Origin: Halovenus marina
GTDB lineage: Archaea; Halobacteriota; Halobacteria; Halobacteriales; Haloarculaceae
Reading direction: 5' to 3'
DNA length: 64,000 nt
Assembly (NCBI RefSeq): GCF_051414115.1
Contig: NZ_JBLKNZ010000001.1
Location: 1,860,001 to 1,924,000, forward strand
Made by a program: the position numbers and the translations under genes. This document shows positions 17,970 through 25,898 of the stretch, one piece after another (the first letter of the stretch is position 1; the number at the start of each line of letters is the position of its first letter). A model generated the notes under the pieces. That model saw only the letters and a list, made by a program, of their open reading frames with translations, ran no database searches and was not told where the DNA came from.

Positions 17970-18007
17970 ACCCGGAGTAAACGTGTCCACGTGCGAAAAC
18001 GCCGTCG

Positions 18008-18057
18008 CTCTTGCTGAATAGGCCCCCGATTCAACACGCACTACAGATCAGCAAGAG
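18008..18057. repeat. 10-bp inverted repeat around a hairpin (possible mobile-element remnant)
   Basis: CTCTTGCTGA (18008-18017) and its exact complement TCAGCAAGAG (18048-18057) flank 30 nt that also contain the smaller inverted pair TGAAT/ATTCA at 18015-18033. It lies between the epimerase and Rnp4. It could be a 50-bp miniature element, IS end scars or a terminator-like hairpin. Confidence 0.45.
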
Positions 18058-18089
18058 ATAATGTTAGCGAGGTAGAAAATGGACGGTTC

Positions 18090-18371
18090 TCACTGGTCGT
18101 CGTAGGGGTAGCGCGCGATCTCCCCGCAGTCACAAGTGACAACGACGTGGCCACTCTGAAGCCGAACGCGGGCGTTCTTGCCGGGGCGGAGGTACGCGTC
18201 GCAGGCGTCACAGGTGTACCTAAGAAAGGATCGGGGGAGAGTGAGGCGATTTCGCTCTGCGATCCGGCGCGCCCGGCGGACGTATCGGCGGGCGCGGTCG
18301 TCGTGACACTCCGCGGCCGCTTCTCGTGCCAATTCGTGCAGGCGTTCGATGCGCTCGCTCGCGATAGTCAC
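18090..18371 (-). CDS. rnp4: RNase P protein component 4 (Rpp21/Rpr2)
   Basis: This 93-residue protein has a basic helical N-terminus (RARRYVRRARRIAERNR) and a zinc ribbon formed by C54, C57, C80 and C82. It pairs with Rpp29 to bind the specificity domain of RNase P RNA. The length and cysteine spacing match archaeal Rpp21. The gene lies on the same strand as rnp2, about 2.3 kb upstream, separated by two unrelated genes. Confidence 0.92.
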   Translation of the reverse strand: MTIASERIERLHELAREAAAECHDDRARRYVRRARRIAERNRLTLPRSFLRYTCDACDAYLRPGKNARVRLQSGHVVVTCDCGEIARYPYDDQ

Positions 18372-18435
18372 GGGTCGTGAATCGGTAGGCGTGACAATAT
18401 CGGTTGCGGTGTGGTCGTGCTCCGTCCCGGCCCGT

Positions 18436-20037
18436 TCATCCAGCCGACTCCGGCCGACCGTTCGTATCGACTTCGAACGTACTCAGCAGCGTCTGTAGTT
18501 CGTCAGCACGGGCCGAAAGCGTCGTAGCACTCGTTTCGGCATTCGAGAGCATCTCCGTTTGGTCCTGTGCGGCTTCTGTGACGGACGTTGACTCCTGACT
18601 GATGTTTGTCGCGGCAGCGGTGATATCATCAGTAGCTGCCGCGACTTCTTCGGTCGACACTGCCTGGTCATCGGTAGCCGAACTGATCTCCTGAATGCTA
18701 CTGTTCATCTCTGCGACCGTCTCGGCAATCTGGCCGAGGGCGGCAAGCGCGTCTTCGGTTGTATCGATCCCATCGGCAACACGCTCACCAGTGTGTTCCA
18801 TCTGGGTCACCGTCGCCTCGGCCGCTTGCTGGACGCCTGCGACCGACTGCTGAATCTCCTCGGCCGCTTCCCCCGCCTCCTCTGCGAGGGTCTTGATCTC
18901 GTCGGCGACGACAGCGAACCCGTCACTCCCAGTTTGCCCGCCGCCGTGTGCGGCCTCGATGGAGGCGTTCAGCGCGAGCATATTGGTTTGACTCGCAATA
19001 CTCGCGATTGTCTCTGATACTTCGCTGATTTCGTCAATATCGTCGGCGAGTGTCTCGACGCGAGTGATCGCTTCCGACACCTCGTCGCCGACCGCGTCAA
19101 GTTCGTCCGCGGCCTGCGTCGCCGCCCGTTCGCTCTCGGTGCCGAGGTCGTTAGCGTCGCTGGAGAGAGACGCGATGCGGTCTGCCTGTGACGCTACCTC
19201 TTCGACCGTCCCAGACAGCGTCTGTACCTCCTGACTGACGCTGTCGAGTTTCGCAGACTGGTCGGCAGCGTCCTCGGAGACATCTCGAATCGAGCTCGCC
19301 AGATCCTCACTGACCGTCCGACTACTCGCAACCTGACTCGAAACACTCTCTCCGGTGTCTGCAACATCGTTGGCAAACTCGCGAACTTCGCCGATCGTGT
19401 CGGCAAGTTGTGAAACCATGTCGTTGTAGCTGGCCGCAATATCCGACATCACCTCCGTATCAAGGTCGGTGTCAAGAATATGAGTGAAGTTCCCGGCGGC
19501 AGCCGCGTCCATCGCCTCCTGAACCGAGCGTGCCTGCTCTTGCAGTTGCTCGTTGAGCGTTGCTATCTCCGCACGCTCGCGCTCGGCCTCACGCTGGGCC
19601 GTTTCTGCCTGTTCACGAGCAGCCTCTGCCTCCTGTATCATCTCGCCCAGCGAGGCGGCTGTCTCCTCTAACGCTGTGTAGGTCTCACCGATCTCATCAA
19701 TCCGGTCACCCTCAAACGAGACTTCGAATTCACCGTTATCGACCCGATTGATATTGGCGTTGATTGCGCGCAACGATCGATACATCTCACAATAGCCCAG
19801 GAACCCGGTCACAGTCGTCACACCGGCGACCAAGATGACCGCTGGAAGTGCACTCTCGAACAGCAAAAGCGCGAGTACCGGCGCTCCAACGATAGAGATG
19901 AACGCAAGGGCAAAAATACGTGCACCGAAGTTTCGCCGGATCACGTCTGGAAACAACCCTTCAAGACGTACTGGAATGACACCAATGTGAACCAACAATT
20001 GCCCTGTTATCCCAAGGTTCGCTGTTTTCTCGTTCAT
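18436..20037 (-). CDS. Two-helix methyl-accepting chemotaxis transducer without an extracellular sensor
   Basis: From ATG 20037 the protein has 533 residues. Two hydrophobic helices (about 42-62 and 66-88) are joined by only a few residues, so there is no extracellular ligand domain. HAMP-like segments follow at about 90-150 and 180-235 with a coiled coil between them, then the long MCP signalling hairpin with tip near QTNMLALNASIEAA and GFAVVADEIKTLAEE. Candidate methylation stretches rich in Glu/Ala flank the tip. Short-loop transducers often take input from a partner membrane protein or the cytoplasm; no rhodopsin gene is adjacent. A GTG 13 codons upstream is a less likely start. Confidence 0.88.
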   Translation of the reverse strand: MNEKTANLGITGQLLVHIGVIPVRLEGLFPDVIRRNFGARIFALAFISIVGAPVLALLLFESALPAVILVAGVTTVTGFLGYCEMYRSLRAINANINRVDNGEFEVSFEGDRIDEIGETYTALEETAASLGEMIQEAEAAREQAETAQREAERERAEIATLNEQLQEQARSVQEAMDAAAAGNFTHILDTDLDTEVMSDIAASYNDMVSQLADTIGEVREFANDVADTGESVSSQVASSRTVSEDLASSIRDVSEDAADQSAKLDSVSQEVQTLSGTVEEVASQADRIASLSSDANDLGTESERAATQAADELDAVGDEVSEAITRVETLADDIDEISEVSETIASIASQTNMLALNASIEAAHGGGQTGSDGFAVVADEIKTLAEEAGEAAEEIQQSVAGVQQAAEATVTQMEHTGERVADGIDTTEDALAALGQIAETVAEMNSSIQEISSATDDQAVSTEEVAAATDDITAAATNISQESTSVTEAAQDQTEMLSNAETSATTLSARADELQTLLSTFEVDTNGRPESAG

Positions 20038-20137
20038 GCGGTGTTGACGGACAGATTTGGGCAAAAGCTTTGTCACGGTGTTCTCAGCAGTGATAACATC
20101 ACTGAGCGCGGAGCAACAGAGCGGTTCGAGAAACGAG

Positions 20138-21418
20138 TTATTCGAGCGCGCTCGCCGCCCGGATGATCGTCTGCTCTCCGAACGCGGGGCCGACCAGTTG
20201 GAGGCCGACGGGCAGACCGTCGGCAGTTTCGCCCGCTGGCACCGAGATTGCGGGCAGGTTCGCCAGATTGACCGGCGTCGTGTTCGCGTCTGCGAGATAC
20301 ATCTTCAGCGGGTCCGAGAGACTCTCGCCGAGTTCGAAAGGCGGGACGGGCATCGTCGGCGAGGCGAGGACGTCGACCGACTCGAAGGCCGAATCGAAGT
20401 CTTGTTTGACCCACGCACGAGCGTCCTGTGCCTTCTTGTAGTACTTGTCGTGATAGCCAGCGGAGAGGGCGTAGGTTCCAAGCAGAATTCGGCGCTTGAC
20501 CTCCTCACCGAAGCCCGCCTCCCGAGCGCGAGCGAACGTCTCGTTCCAGTTCCCGTCGTAGCCACCCGACGTACCGTATCGGACGCCGTCGAATCGGGCG
20601 AGGTTGGAGGAGGCTTCGCTCATCGCGATGACGTAGTACGCCTGCACGGCGTGTTCGACGCTCGGCAGTTCGACCTCCGTTATCGTCGCACCCTGTGCTT
20701 CGAGTTCGTCGAGCGACTCGTGGAACCGGTCGAGAACGGCCTCGTCGGCGTCTTCGACCAGTTCGGTCGGGACCCCGATTGTCATGTCGGACACGTCGCC
20801 GTCGGCGGCGGCCGCGAAGTCGTAGTTGCCTCCGTGGTCGCGAGCGTCACGCGTCGTGGCGTCTCGCTCGTCTGGGCCAGCGACGACTTCGAGCAACTGC
20901 GCGGCCTCCTCGACAGTGGGAGCGATCGGCCCGATCTGTTCGAGGCTGTTGGCGTAGGCGACGAGCCCGTATCGCGAGACCAGCCCGTAGGTCGGTTTGA
21001 TCCCGACGACGCCACAGAACGCGGCCGGACAGCGGATCGAACCGCCGGTGTCGGTGCCGAGGGCCATATCGGCTTCACCAGCGGCGACGGCGGCCGCCGA
21101 CCCACCCGAGGACCCGCCGGGAACGTGCCCGGGAGCAGCGGGGTTCTCGGTTGGCCCGAAGGCGGAGGTTTCCGTCGTCGTTCCCATCCCGAACTCGTCC
21201 ATGTTGGTCTTGCCGGGGATGGTCGCGCCCGCGGCGGTCAACTGCTCGACGACCGTCGCGTCGTAAGGTGGAACGTAGTCGTCGAGCATCTCGGATCCAC
21301 AGGTCGTACGGACGCCCTCGGTCGAGATGTTGTCCTTGACAGCGACGGTCACGCCGGCGAGCGGTCCCTCGTCTGCCCCGTCTATCGTGGACTCGGTAAT
21401 GTAGCAGTTCAGATCCAT
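20138..21418 (-). CDS. gatA: Asp/Glu-tRNA amidotransferase subunit A
   Basis: This 426-residue amidase generates ammonia from glutamine for transamidation of misacylated tRNA with GatB and GatC. The Ser-cisSer-Lys triad is visible as K28 (VAVKDN), S103 (PGGSSGGS) and S127 (TDTGGSIR), with the correct 24-residue gap between serines. The N-terminus is shorter than in bacterial GatA, as usual in haloarchaea. The start lies 8 nt after gatC; gatB is not in the window. Confidence 0.95.
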   Translation of the reverse strand: MDLNCYITESTIDGADEGPLAGVTVAVKDNISTEGVRTTCGSEMLDDYVPPYDATVVEQLTAAGATIPGKTNMDEFGMGTTTETSAFGPTENPAAPGHVPGGSSGGSAAAVAAGEADMALGTDTGGSIRCPAAFCGVVGIKPTYGLVSRYGLVAYANSLEQIGPIAPTVEEAAQLLEVVAGPDERDATTRDARDHGGNYDFAAAADGDVSDMTIGVPTELVEDADEAVLDRFHESLDELEAQGATITEVELPSVEHAVQAYYVIAMSEASSNLARFDGVRYGTSGGYDGNWNETFARAREAGFGEEVKRRILLGTYALSAGYHDKYYKKAQDARAWVKQDFDSAFESVDVLASPTMPVPPFELGESLSDPLKMYLADANTTPVNLANLPAISVPAGETADGLPVGLQLVGPAFGEQTIIRAASALE

Positions 21419-21426
21419 CCTTTCAC

Positions 21427-21705
21427 CTACGAGACCGGCGGCCCTTTGAAGAAGCCGTCCTCGGTGTCGGGGGCGTTTTCGAGCGCCTCCGACTGGTCGA
21501 GGCTCTCCCGCACGTCGTCGGCGCGCATCACGTTCGTCAGTTCGTCCTTGGTCTCGACTTCGGGAACCGAATCGAGCGTCTCGAAGTAGTCGAGGATCTC
21601 GCCAAACTGTTCGGCAAATCGTTCGCGTTCGCTCTCGTCGATGTCGACCCGTGCGAGGTCAGCGACGTGCTCGACCTCCGCCGGATCGACGACGGAGTCG
21701 TCCAT
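21427..21705 (-). CDS. gatC: Asp/Glu-tRNA amidotransferase subunit C
   Basis: From ATG 21705 the protein has 92 residues. The N-terminal VEHVADLARVDIDESERERF and central LDYFETLDSVPE, then the extended C-terminal NVMRADDVRE and ending FFKGPPVS, are GatC hallmarks: the chain wraps GatA and GatB and stabilises the complex. The open frame continues upstream to 21951, but that part overlaps the TFB promoter and is not GatC-like. It is the first gene of the gatCA operon and divergent from TFB. Confidence 0.93.
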   Translation of the reverse strand: MDDSVVDPAEVEHVADLARVDIDESERERFAEQFGEILDYFETLDSVPEVETKDELTNVMRADDVRESLDQSEALENAPDTEDGFFKGPPVS

Positions 21706-21949
21706 GTCCGTCGTCAGTGCGCTCCGGGCGGTAAGCGTTTCGAACCGTTCCGGTCGTCTCCCCGTGATGATCTGCGCGCTTGTCTCCGTCGGTAGCGGAT
21801 AATCGAGACGTTCGGTCAGTTCAGCAGCGCTTTTTCGGTAAGATCGCTCCGTAGAACGTCTGAAATCGGCGAAAGCTTTAAGTCGGCGGAGATACAACAT
21901 AAAGGTACGGTAAGACGTTTTCAGGGCATTCGCCCACGGAAGTCCCACC

Positions 21950-22942
21950 ATGACAGATACGACAACGAGACGCTACCCACGCGAACGAGAGCGAAAATCC
22001 GAACAGAGCGACGAACAGATGTCGGAATCGGCTGCAGATGAACAGCTTCACTGTCCGGAGTGTGGCGGTGCGCTGGCGACCGACGAGGAGCACGGGGAGA
22101 CGGTCTGCCAGGAGTGTGGCCTGGTCGTCGAGGAAGCCGAAATCGACCCCGGACCGGAGTGGCGCGCCTTCGACTCCAAGGAGAAAGACGAGAAGTCCCG
22201 CGTCGGTGCGCCGACGACGAATATGATGCACGACAAGGGCCTGTCGACCAACATCGGCTGGCAGGACAAGGACGCCTACGGCAACGCGCTGTCGAGTCGC
22301 CAGCGCGAGAAGATGCAGCGCCTGCGCACGTGGAACGAGCGGTTCCGCACGCGTGACTCCAAGGAGCGCAACCTCAAGCAGGCACTCGGCGAAATCGACC
22401 GGATGGCCTCCGCGCTCGGCCTGCCCGAGAACGTCCGCGAGACTGCAAGCGTCATCTACCGGCGCGCGCTCGACGAGGACCTGCTCCCGGGTCGCTCCAT
22501 CGAGGGCGTCGCCACCTCGGCGCTGTACGCGGCAGCCCGGCAGGCGAACACCCCGCGCTCGCTCGACGAACTGACGCGAGTCTCCCGGGTCGACAAGGAC
22601 GAAATCGCCCGCACGTATCGGTACATCGTCCGGGAACTCGGCCTGGAGATTCAGCCCGCCGACCCCGAGAGCTACGTCCCGCGGTTCATCTCGGACCTCG
22701 GCCTCTCCGAGGAAGTCGAGCGCCGCGCCAAGGAACTGCTCCGAACCGCCAAGGACCAGGGTGTCCACTCCGGGAAGTCCCCGGTTGGACTCGCCGCCGC
22801 CGCAGTCTACGCGGCCTCGCTTTTGACCAACCAGAAGGTCACACAGAGCGAGGTCAGCGAGGTGGCGAACATCTCCGAAGTCACCATCCGGAACCGCTAT
22901 CACGAACTGCTCGAAGCCGAAGAGGAGATCGCCGGGGTCTAG
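21950..22942 (+). CDS. tfb: Transcription initiation factor IIB (TFB)
   Basis: This 330-residue factor bridges TBP/TATA and RNA polymerase. The zinc ribbon uses C35, C38, C53 and C56; the B-reader/linker follows (GPEWRAFDSKEKDEKSR, then WQDKDAYGN), and two cyclin-like repeats span about 130-230 and 235-330. The last helix region SEVTIRNRYHELLEAE contacts the BRE. Haloarchaea carry several TFB paralogues, so I cannot tell which this is. An AT stretch near 21874-21882 may be its TATA, with a leader of about 50 nt. Confidence 0.95.
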   Translation: MTDTTTRRYPRERERKSEQSDEQMSESAADEQLHCPECGGALATDEEHGETVCQECGLVVEEAEIDPGPEWRAFDSKEKDEKSRVGAPTTNMMHDKGLSTNIGWQDKDAYGNALSSRQREKMQRLRTWNERFRTRDSKERNLKQALGEIDRMASALGLPENVRETASVIYRRALDEDLLPGRSIEGVATSALYAAARQANTPRSLDELTRVSRVDKDEIARTYRYIVRELGLEIQPADPESYVPRFISDLGLSEEVERRAKELLRTAKDQGVHSGKSPVGLAAAAVYAASLLTNQKVTQSEVSEVANISEVTIRNRYHELLEAEEEIAGV

Positions 22943-23007
22943 TGACGGTGCAGGTCGTCCCAGTTCGCTGGTAGCTTCCGTTGTGCGGTTCGCGACCGAC
23001 GCTGATA

Positions 23008-23012
23008 TTTTT
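23008..23012 (+). terminator. T-run between convergent tfb and MaoC genes
   Basis: Five T residues on the forward strand lie 65 nt after the tfb stop and just before the 3' end of the convergent gene. Short oligo-T runs end transcription in haloarchaea. Confidence 0.4.
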
Positions 23013-23017
23013 CAGGA

Positions 23018-23458
23018 TTACTCGACAGCGCTTTCGAGTGGATACAGCACGAGCGCGTCCATCCAGAGGACAGTCTCGCCGTCGTCGCGAACGGTCTCTA
23101 TCTCCTGATGGACGAGTCCGCGGCGGTCGTCGTACACCTCCTTCTCGCCCATCCGCATCGAGACAGAGAGCACGTCGTCAGGACGAACCGGCGCGGGCCA
23201 CCGGAGTTTGTCGTGGCCGATAGATGCCAGCGCGCCGGACTCTCTGGCGTAGTTGTCGACGAGTACCCGGATCGACACGGCTGCCGTGTACCAGCCACTC
23301 GCGACGAGTCCGTCGAAGACATCGGTCTCAACGTCACCAGTGTGAAACGGCTGTGGGTCGTACGACTCCGCGAAGGCTATCATCTCCTCGCGAGTGGCCT
23401 CGTAGGTTCCGAACTCGAATGTCTCGCCGACTTCGATATCCTCGTAGGTGTCGTGCAT
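23018..23458 (-). CDS. MaoC-like hot-dog dehydratase
   Basis: This 146-residue single hot-dog protein has the R-hydratase signature D34-x4-H39 (SYDPQPFHTG), followed by VASGWYTAAVSIRVLVDNY and KLRWPAPVRPDDVLSVSM. The family hydrates enoyl-CoA thioesters, for example in PHA supply or beta-oxidation. No other acyl-CoA gene is adjacent, so the substrate is open. It converges with tfb. Confidence 0.87.
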   Translation of the reverse strand: MHDTYEDIEVGETFEFGTYEATREEMIAFAESYDPQPFHTGDVETDVFDGLVASGWYTAAVSIRVLVDNYARESGALASIGHDKLRWPAPVRPDDVLSVSMRMGEKEVYDDRRGLVHQEIETVRDDGETVLWMDALVLYPLESAVE

Positions 23459-23523
23459 ACGCCGACTGAGAGGGGGAAGAAAAAGTAGCTACCGACAGCG
23501 GGCGACGGACCGTCGCGCGTGCA

Positions 23524-24738
23524 CTACCTGCGTCTGCGAACGACGAGCGCGAACGCGACGAGCGCAACCGCAGAGACAATCGGGGTAAAGCCCGCGCCGT
23601 CATCATCGTCACTGGACGGTTCGGCGGTCTCAGTCGGTGTCGATTCTGGGGTTTCGGTCGGCGTCGGCTCTGGCGTCGGTTCGGGCGTCGGTTCGGGCGT
23701 CGGCGTCGCGGCGGCTGCACACTGACTCGCCTCGACTGGCTCGGCGCTCTCGATATCTGCCGCGTCGATGGCGTCAGGGTGGAACGCCTCAGCCATCGCG
23801 AGCAGTGGATCGAGGTTTCGCGGGCCGTGTTGGCTGATGAAGTTCGGATTGACGCGGACGGTCTGATTCTCCTGCACGGCGGTCGATTCCTGTACCGCTG
23901 GCGAATCCGGTATCGGTGCGCCCTCCTGCAGGATCAGCCACTCGGGATCCTGCTGGACGATAACTTCGTCACTCAACTCGAAGTACGCACGGGGTGCATC
24001 ACCCTCGGTTGCGATGTTGTTCCCGCCGGCACGCGTGATCAGGTCGTGTTCGAGCGTATCGGAACTGACAGTGAAATCAAAGAATTCGTAGTAGACCGTC
24101 GGTCGTTCCTCGTCGGCAACGGCCGCCTCGATGGCCTGAACTTTGCCCGCTATCTCGGCCGTGGTCGCTGCCGCCTCCTCGAAGTTTCCGACGAGTCGGC
24201 CGACCGTTTCGAGTTGCTCGTACATCCCACCGAGCGAGTTCACGCGTGGGTAGTAGTACACTGTCAGGCCGTCGGACCGGAGATTCTCGACCAGTTCCTG
24301 GCTGTTGATGTTACCGACGAGCACCAGGTCAGGGTCGAGGTCGACAATTTTCTCCCGGTCTGGCTGGAGATTGTTTGTGACGCTAGTCTTGTTCTGGCTC
24401 CCGTTAAGGTACGCCGTCTGTGGCGCGACCGGCATCCCGACGACCTTGTCCTGTGCGCCAATCTCCCACATGTGCTGGGCGACGTTCGGCGCGGTGACGA
24501 CGATCTCCTGCGGTTCCTCGTCGAGTCGGACGGTCGTGTTGGTTCCGTCCGTCACCCCGACGGGGAATTCACAGACAACCTCGTCGCCGAGCTGGGCTGG
24601 CTGTGGTTGCACGGCGGATGTCTGTCCATCTGCACTGACTGTCTGGCCACTGTCCGCTGCGAGCGCGCCGCCTGCGAGGGCTGGCCCCGCGGCGAACGTG
24701 ACAAGCAGGGCGACGAAAATGCGTGTGAGTCGTTGCAC
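23524..24738 (-). CDS. btuF: Surface-anchored substrate-binding protein of a cobalamin-type ABC importer
   Basis: From GTG 24738 the protein has 404 residues. A Sec signal (about 1-28) precedes a type III periplasmic-binding fold with PQEIVVTAPNVAQHMWEIGAQDKVVGM and LDPDLVLVGN. A Thr/Pro/Glu linker (PTPEP repeats) and Asp run lead to a C-terminal helix ending RRRR, the arrangement of haloarchaeal PGF-CTERM proteins, although the tripeptide here reads AGF. It should bind B12 (or possibly a siderophore) at the cell surface. It diverges from the permease with a shared AT box 30 nt from each start. TTG codons further upstream fall inside that box and were rejected. Confidence 0.86.
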   Translation of the reverse strand: MQRLTRIFVALLVTFAAGPALAGGALAADSGQTVSADGQTSAVQPQPAQLGDEVVCEFPVGVTDGTNTTVRLDEEPQEIVVTAPNVAQHMWEIGAQDKVVGMPVAPQTAYLNGSQNKTSVTNNLQPDREKIVDLDPDLVLVGNINSQELVENLRSDGLTVYYYPRVNSLGGMYEQLETVGRLVGNFEEAAATTAEIAGKVQAIEAAVADEERPTVYYEFFDFTVSSDTLEHDLITRAGGNNIATEGDAPRAYFELSDEVIVQQDPEWLILQEGAPIPDSPAVQESTAVQENQTVRVNPNFISQHGPRNLDPLLAMAEAFHPDAIDAADIESAEPVEASQCAAAATPTPEPTPEPTPEPTPTETPESTPTETAEPSSDDDDGAGFTPIVSAVALVAFALVVRRRR

Positions 24739-24763
24739 GCCAGCGACTCTGGGCGTATGCAAC

Positions 24764-24772
24764 AAATATTTA
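24764..24772. promoter_or_regulatory. Symmetric AT box shared by divergent btuF and btuC
   Basis: AAATATTTA is centred at 24768. The start codons of the binding protein (24738, reverse) and the permease (24798, forward) are each exactly 30 nt from this centre. It is the only AT-rich box in the 59-nt gap, so one nearly palindromic element appears to serve as TATA in both directions. Confidence 0.65.
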
Positions 24773-24797
24773 TCTAAAGCAAGTCGACTTGGACAGC

Positions 24798-25898
24798 ATG
24801 CGGATAGTCGCGCGTACCGCGCTGTGGTCGGCCGTGCTGTTTGCGGTACTCGTAGGTACGGTACTCACGAGCGCGACGGTCGGCCCCGCAGATATCGGCG
24901 TCCTCGGCGTCGCGAAGGCGATGCTCAACGGGGTCGCGCTCCCGACAAGTCTTCAGGTCGACGTCGCGACCGGAACCATCGGTAGCGCCGGAATCCCGTT
25001 TCCGACACTCGATTTCGGATACACGACACCGTTCGACTTTGCCGTCTCCGACACCGACCAGACGATTGTCACCGGCGTTCGAATGCCTCGGATCTTGCTC
25101 GGTGCTGTGGTCGGGTTCTCGCTCGCGAGCGCTGGAACTGTCATGCAGGGCTTCTTCCGGAATCCGATGGCCGACCCGTCGATCATCGGTGTCTCCTCGG
25201 GGGCGGCCGTGGGCGCGGTCGCAACGATGGCCGTCCCGCTCGCGATTCCCTTCGGACTGCAGACGGCGGCCTTTGTCGGCGCGCTCGTCGCCGCGGGGGC
25301 GGTGTACGCCATCGCGACGGAGGACGGCCGAACGCCGGTCGCCACACTGTTGCTCGCAGGTGTCGCCATCCAGACGTTTCTCGGAGCGGTCATCTCCTAT
25401 CTCCTCTTGCACACCGGCGAGGGCCTCAACGAGGCTATCGTCTGGCTGATGGGGCATCTCAGCCGCGCCACGTGGGACGACGTGACGGTGACGCTCCCGG
25501 TCGCAGTCGTCCTCTTTGCGCTGTTGCTCGTGTACGCGCGTGACCTGAACGTCATGTTACTCGGCGAGGAGGACGCCCACGCGCTCGGCATCGACGTCGA
25601 GCGCACCAAGCGCCTCCTGCTCGCCGGATCGAGTGTCATCACCGCCGCGGCAGTCGCCGTCGCTGGCGTCATCGGCTTCGTCGGACTCATCGTCCCGCAC
25701 ACGATGCGACTGGTCGTCGGCCCCGACCATCGGATTCTCCTCCCGGTGAGCGCGCTCGCGGGTGCGAGCTTTCTCGTTGCGGCCGACACGTTCGCCCGCG
25801 CTGGTCCCGTAGAGGTCCCGGTCGGCATCGTGACCGCGGCCATCGGCGCGCCCTTCTTCCTGCTGTTGCTCCGTCGCAAGGAGGTACACGCGCTATGA
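24798..25898 (+). CDS. btuC: Cobalamin/iron-type ABC permease (FecCD/BtuC family)
   Basis: This 366-residue permease has about ten membrane helices. Family motifs include VRMPRILLGAVVGFSLASAGTVMQ, RNPMADPSIIGVSSGAAVGA and the C-terminal GFVGLIVPHTMRLVVGPDHR, which contacts the ATPase. ATG 24798 is chosen because it sits 30 nt from the AT box. A loop of about 55 residues between helices 1 and 2 is longer than in many bacterial homologues. Its stop overlaps the ATPase start (ATGA, 25895-25898). Confidence 0.92.
   Translation: MRIVARTALWSAVLFAVLVGTVLTSATVGPADIGVLGVAKAMLNGVALPTSLQVDVATGTIGSAGIPFPTLDFGYTTPFDFAVSDTDQTIVTGVRMPRILLGAVVGFSLASAGTVMQGFFRNPMADPSIIGVSSGAAVGAVATMAVPLAIPFGLQTAAFVGALVAAGAVYAIATEDGRTPVATLLLAGVAIQTFLGAVISYLLLHTGEGLNEAIVWLMGHLSRATWDDVTVTLPVAVVLFALLLVYARDLNVMLLGEEDAHALGIDVERTKRLLLAGSSVITAAAVAVAGVIGFVGLIVPHTMRLVVGPDHRILLPVSALAGASFLVAADTFARAGPVEVPVGIVTAAIGAPFFLLLLRRKEVHAL

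Noticed and set aside
20057..21589. 510-codon forward open frame over gatA
   Set aside because: gatA carries a complete catalytic triad on the other strand; the forward translation is Arg/Asp/Val-rich without any family pattern.
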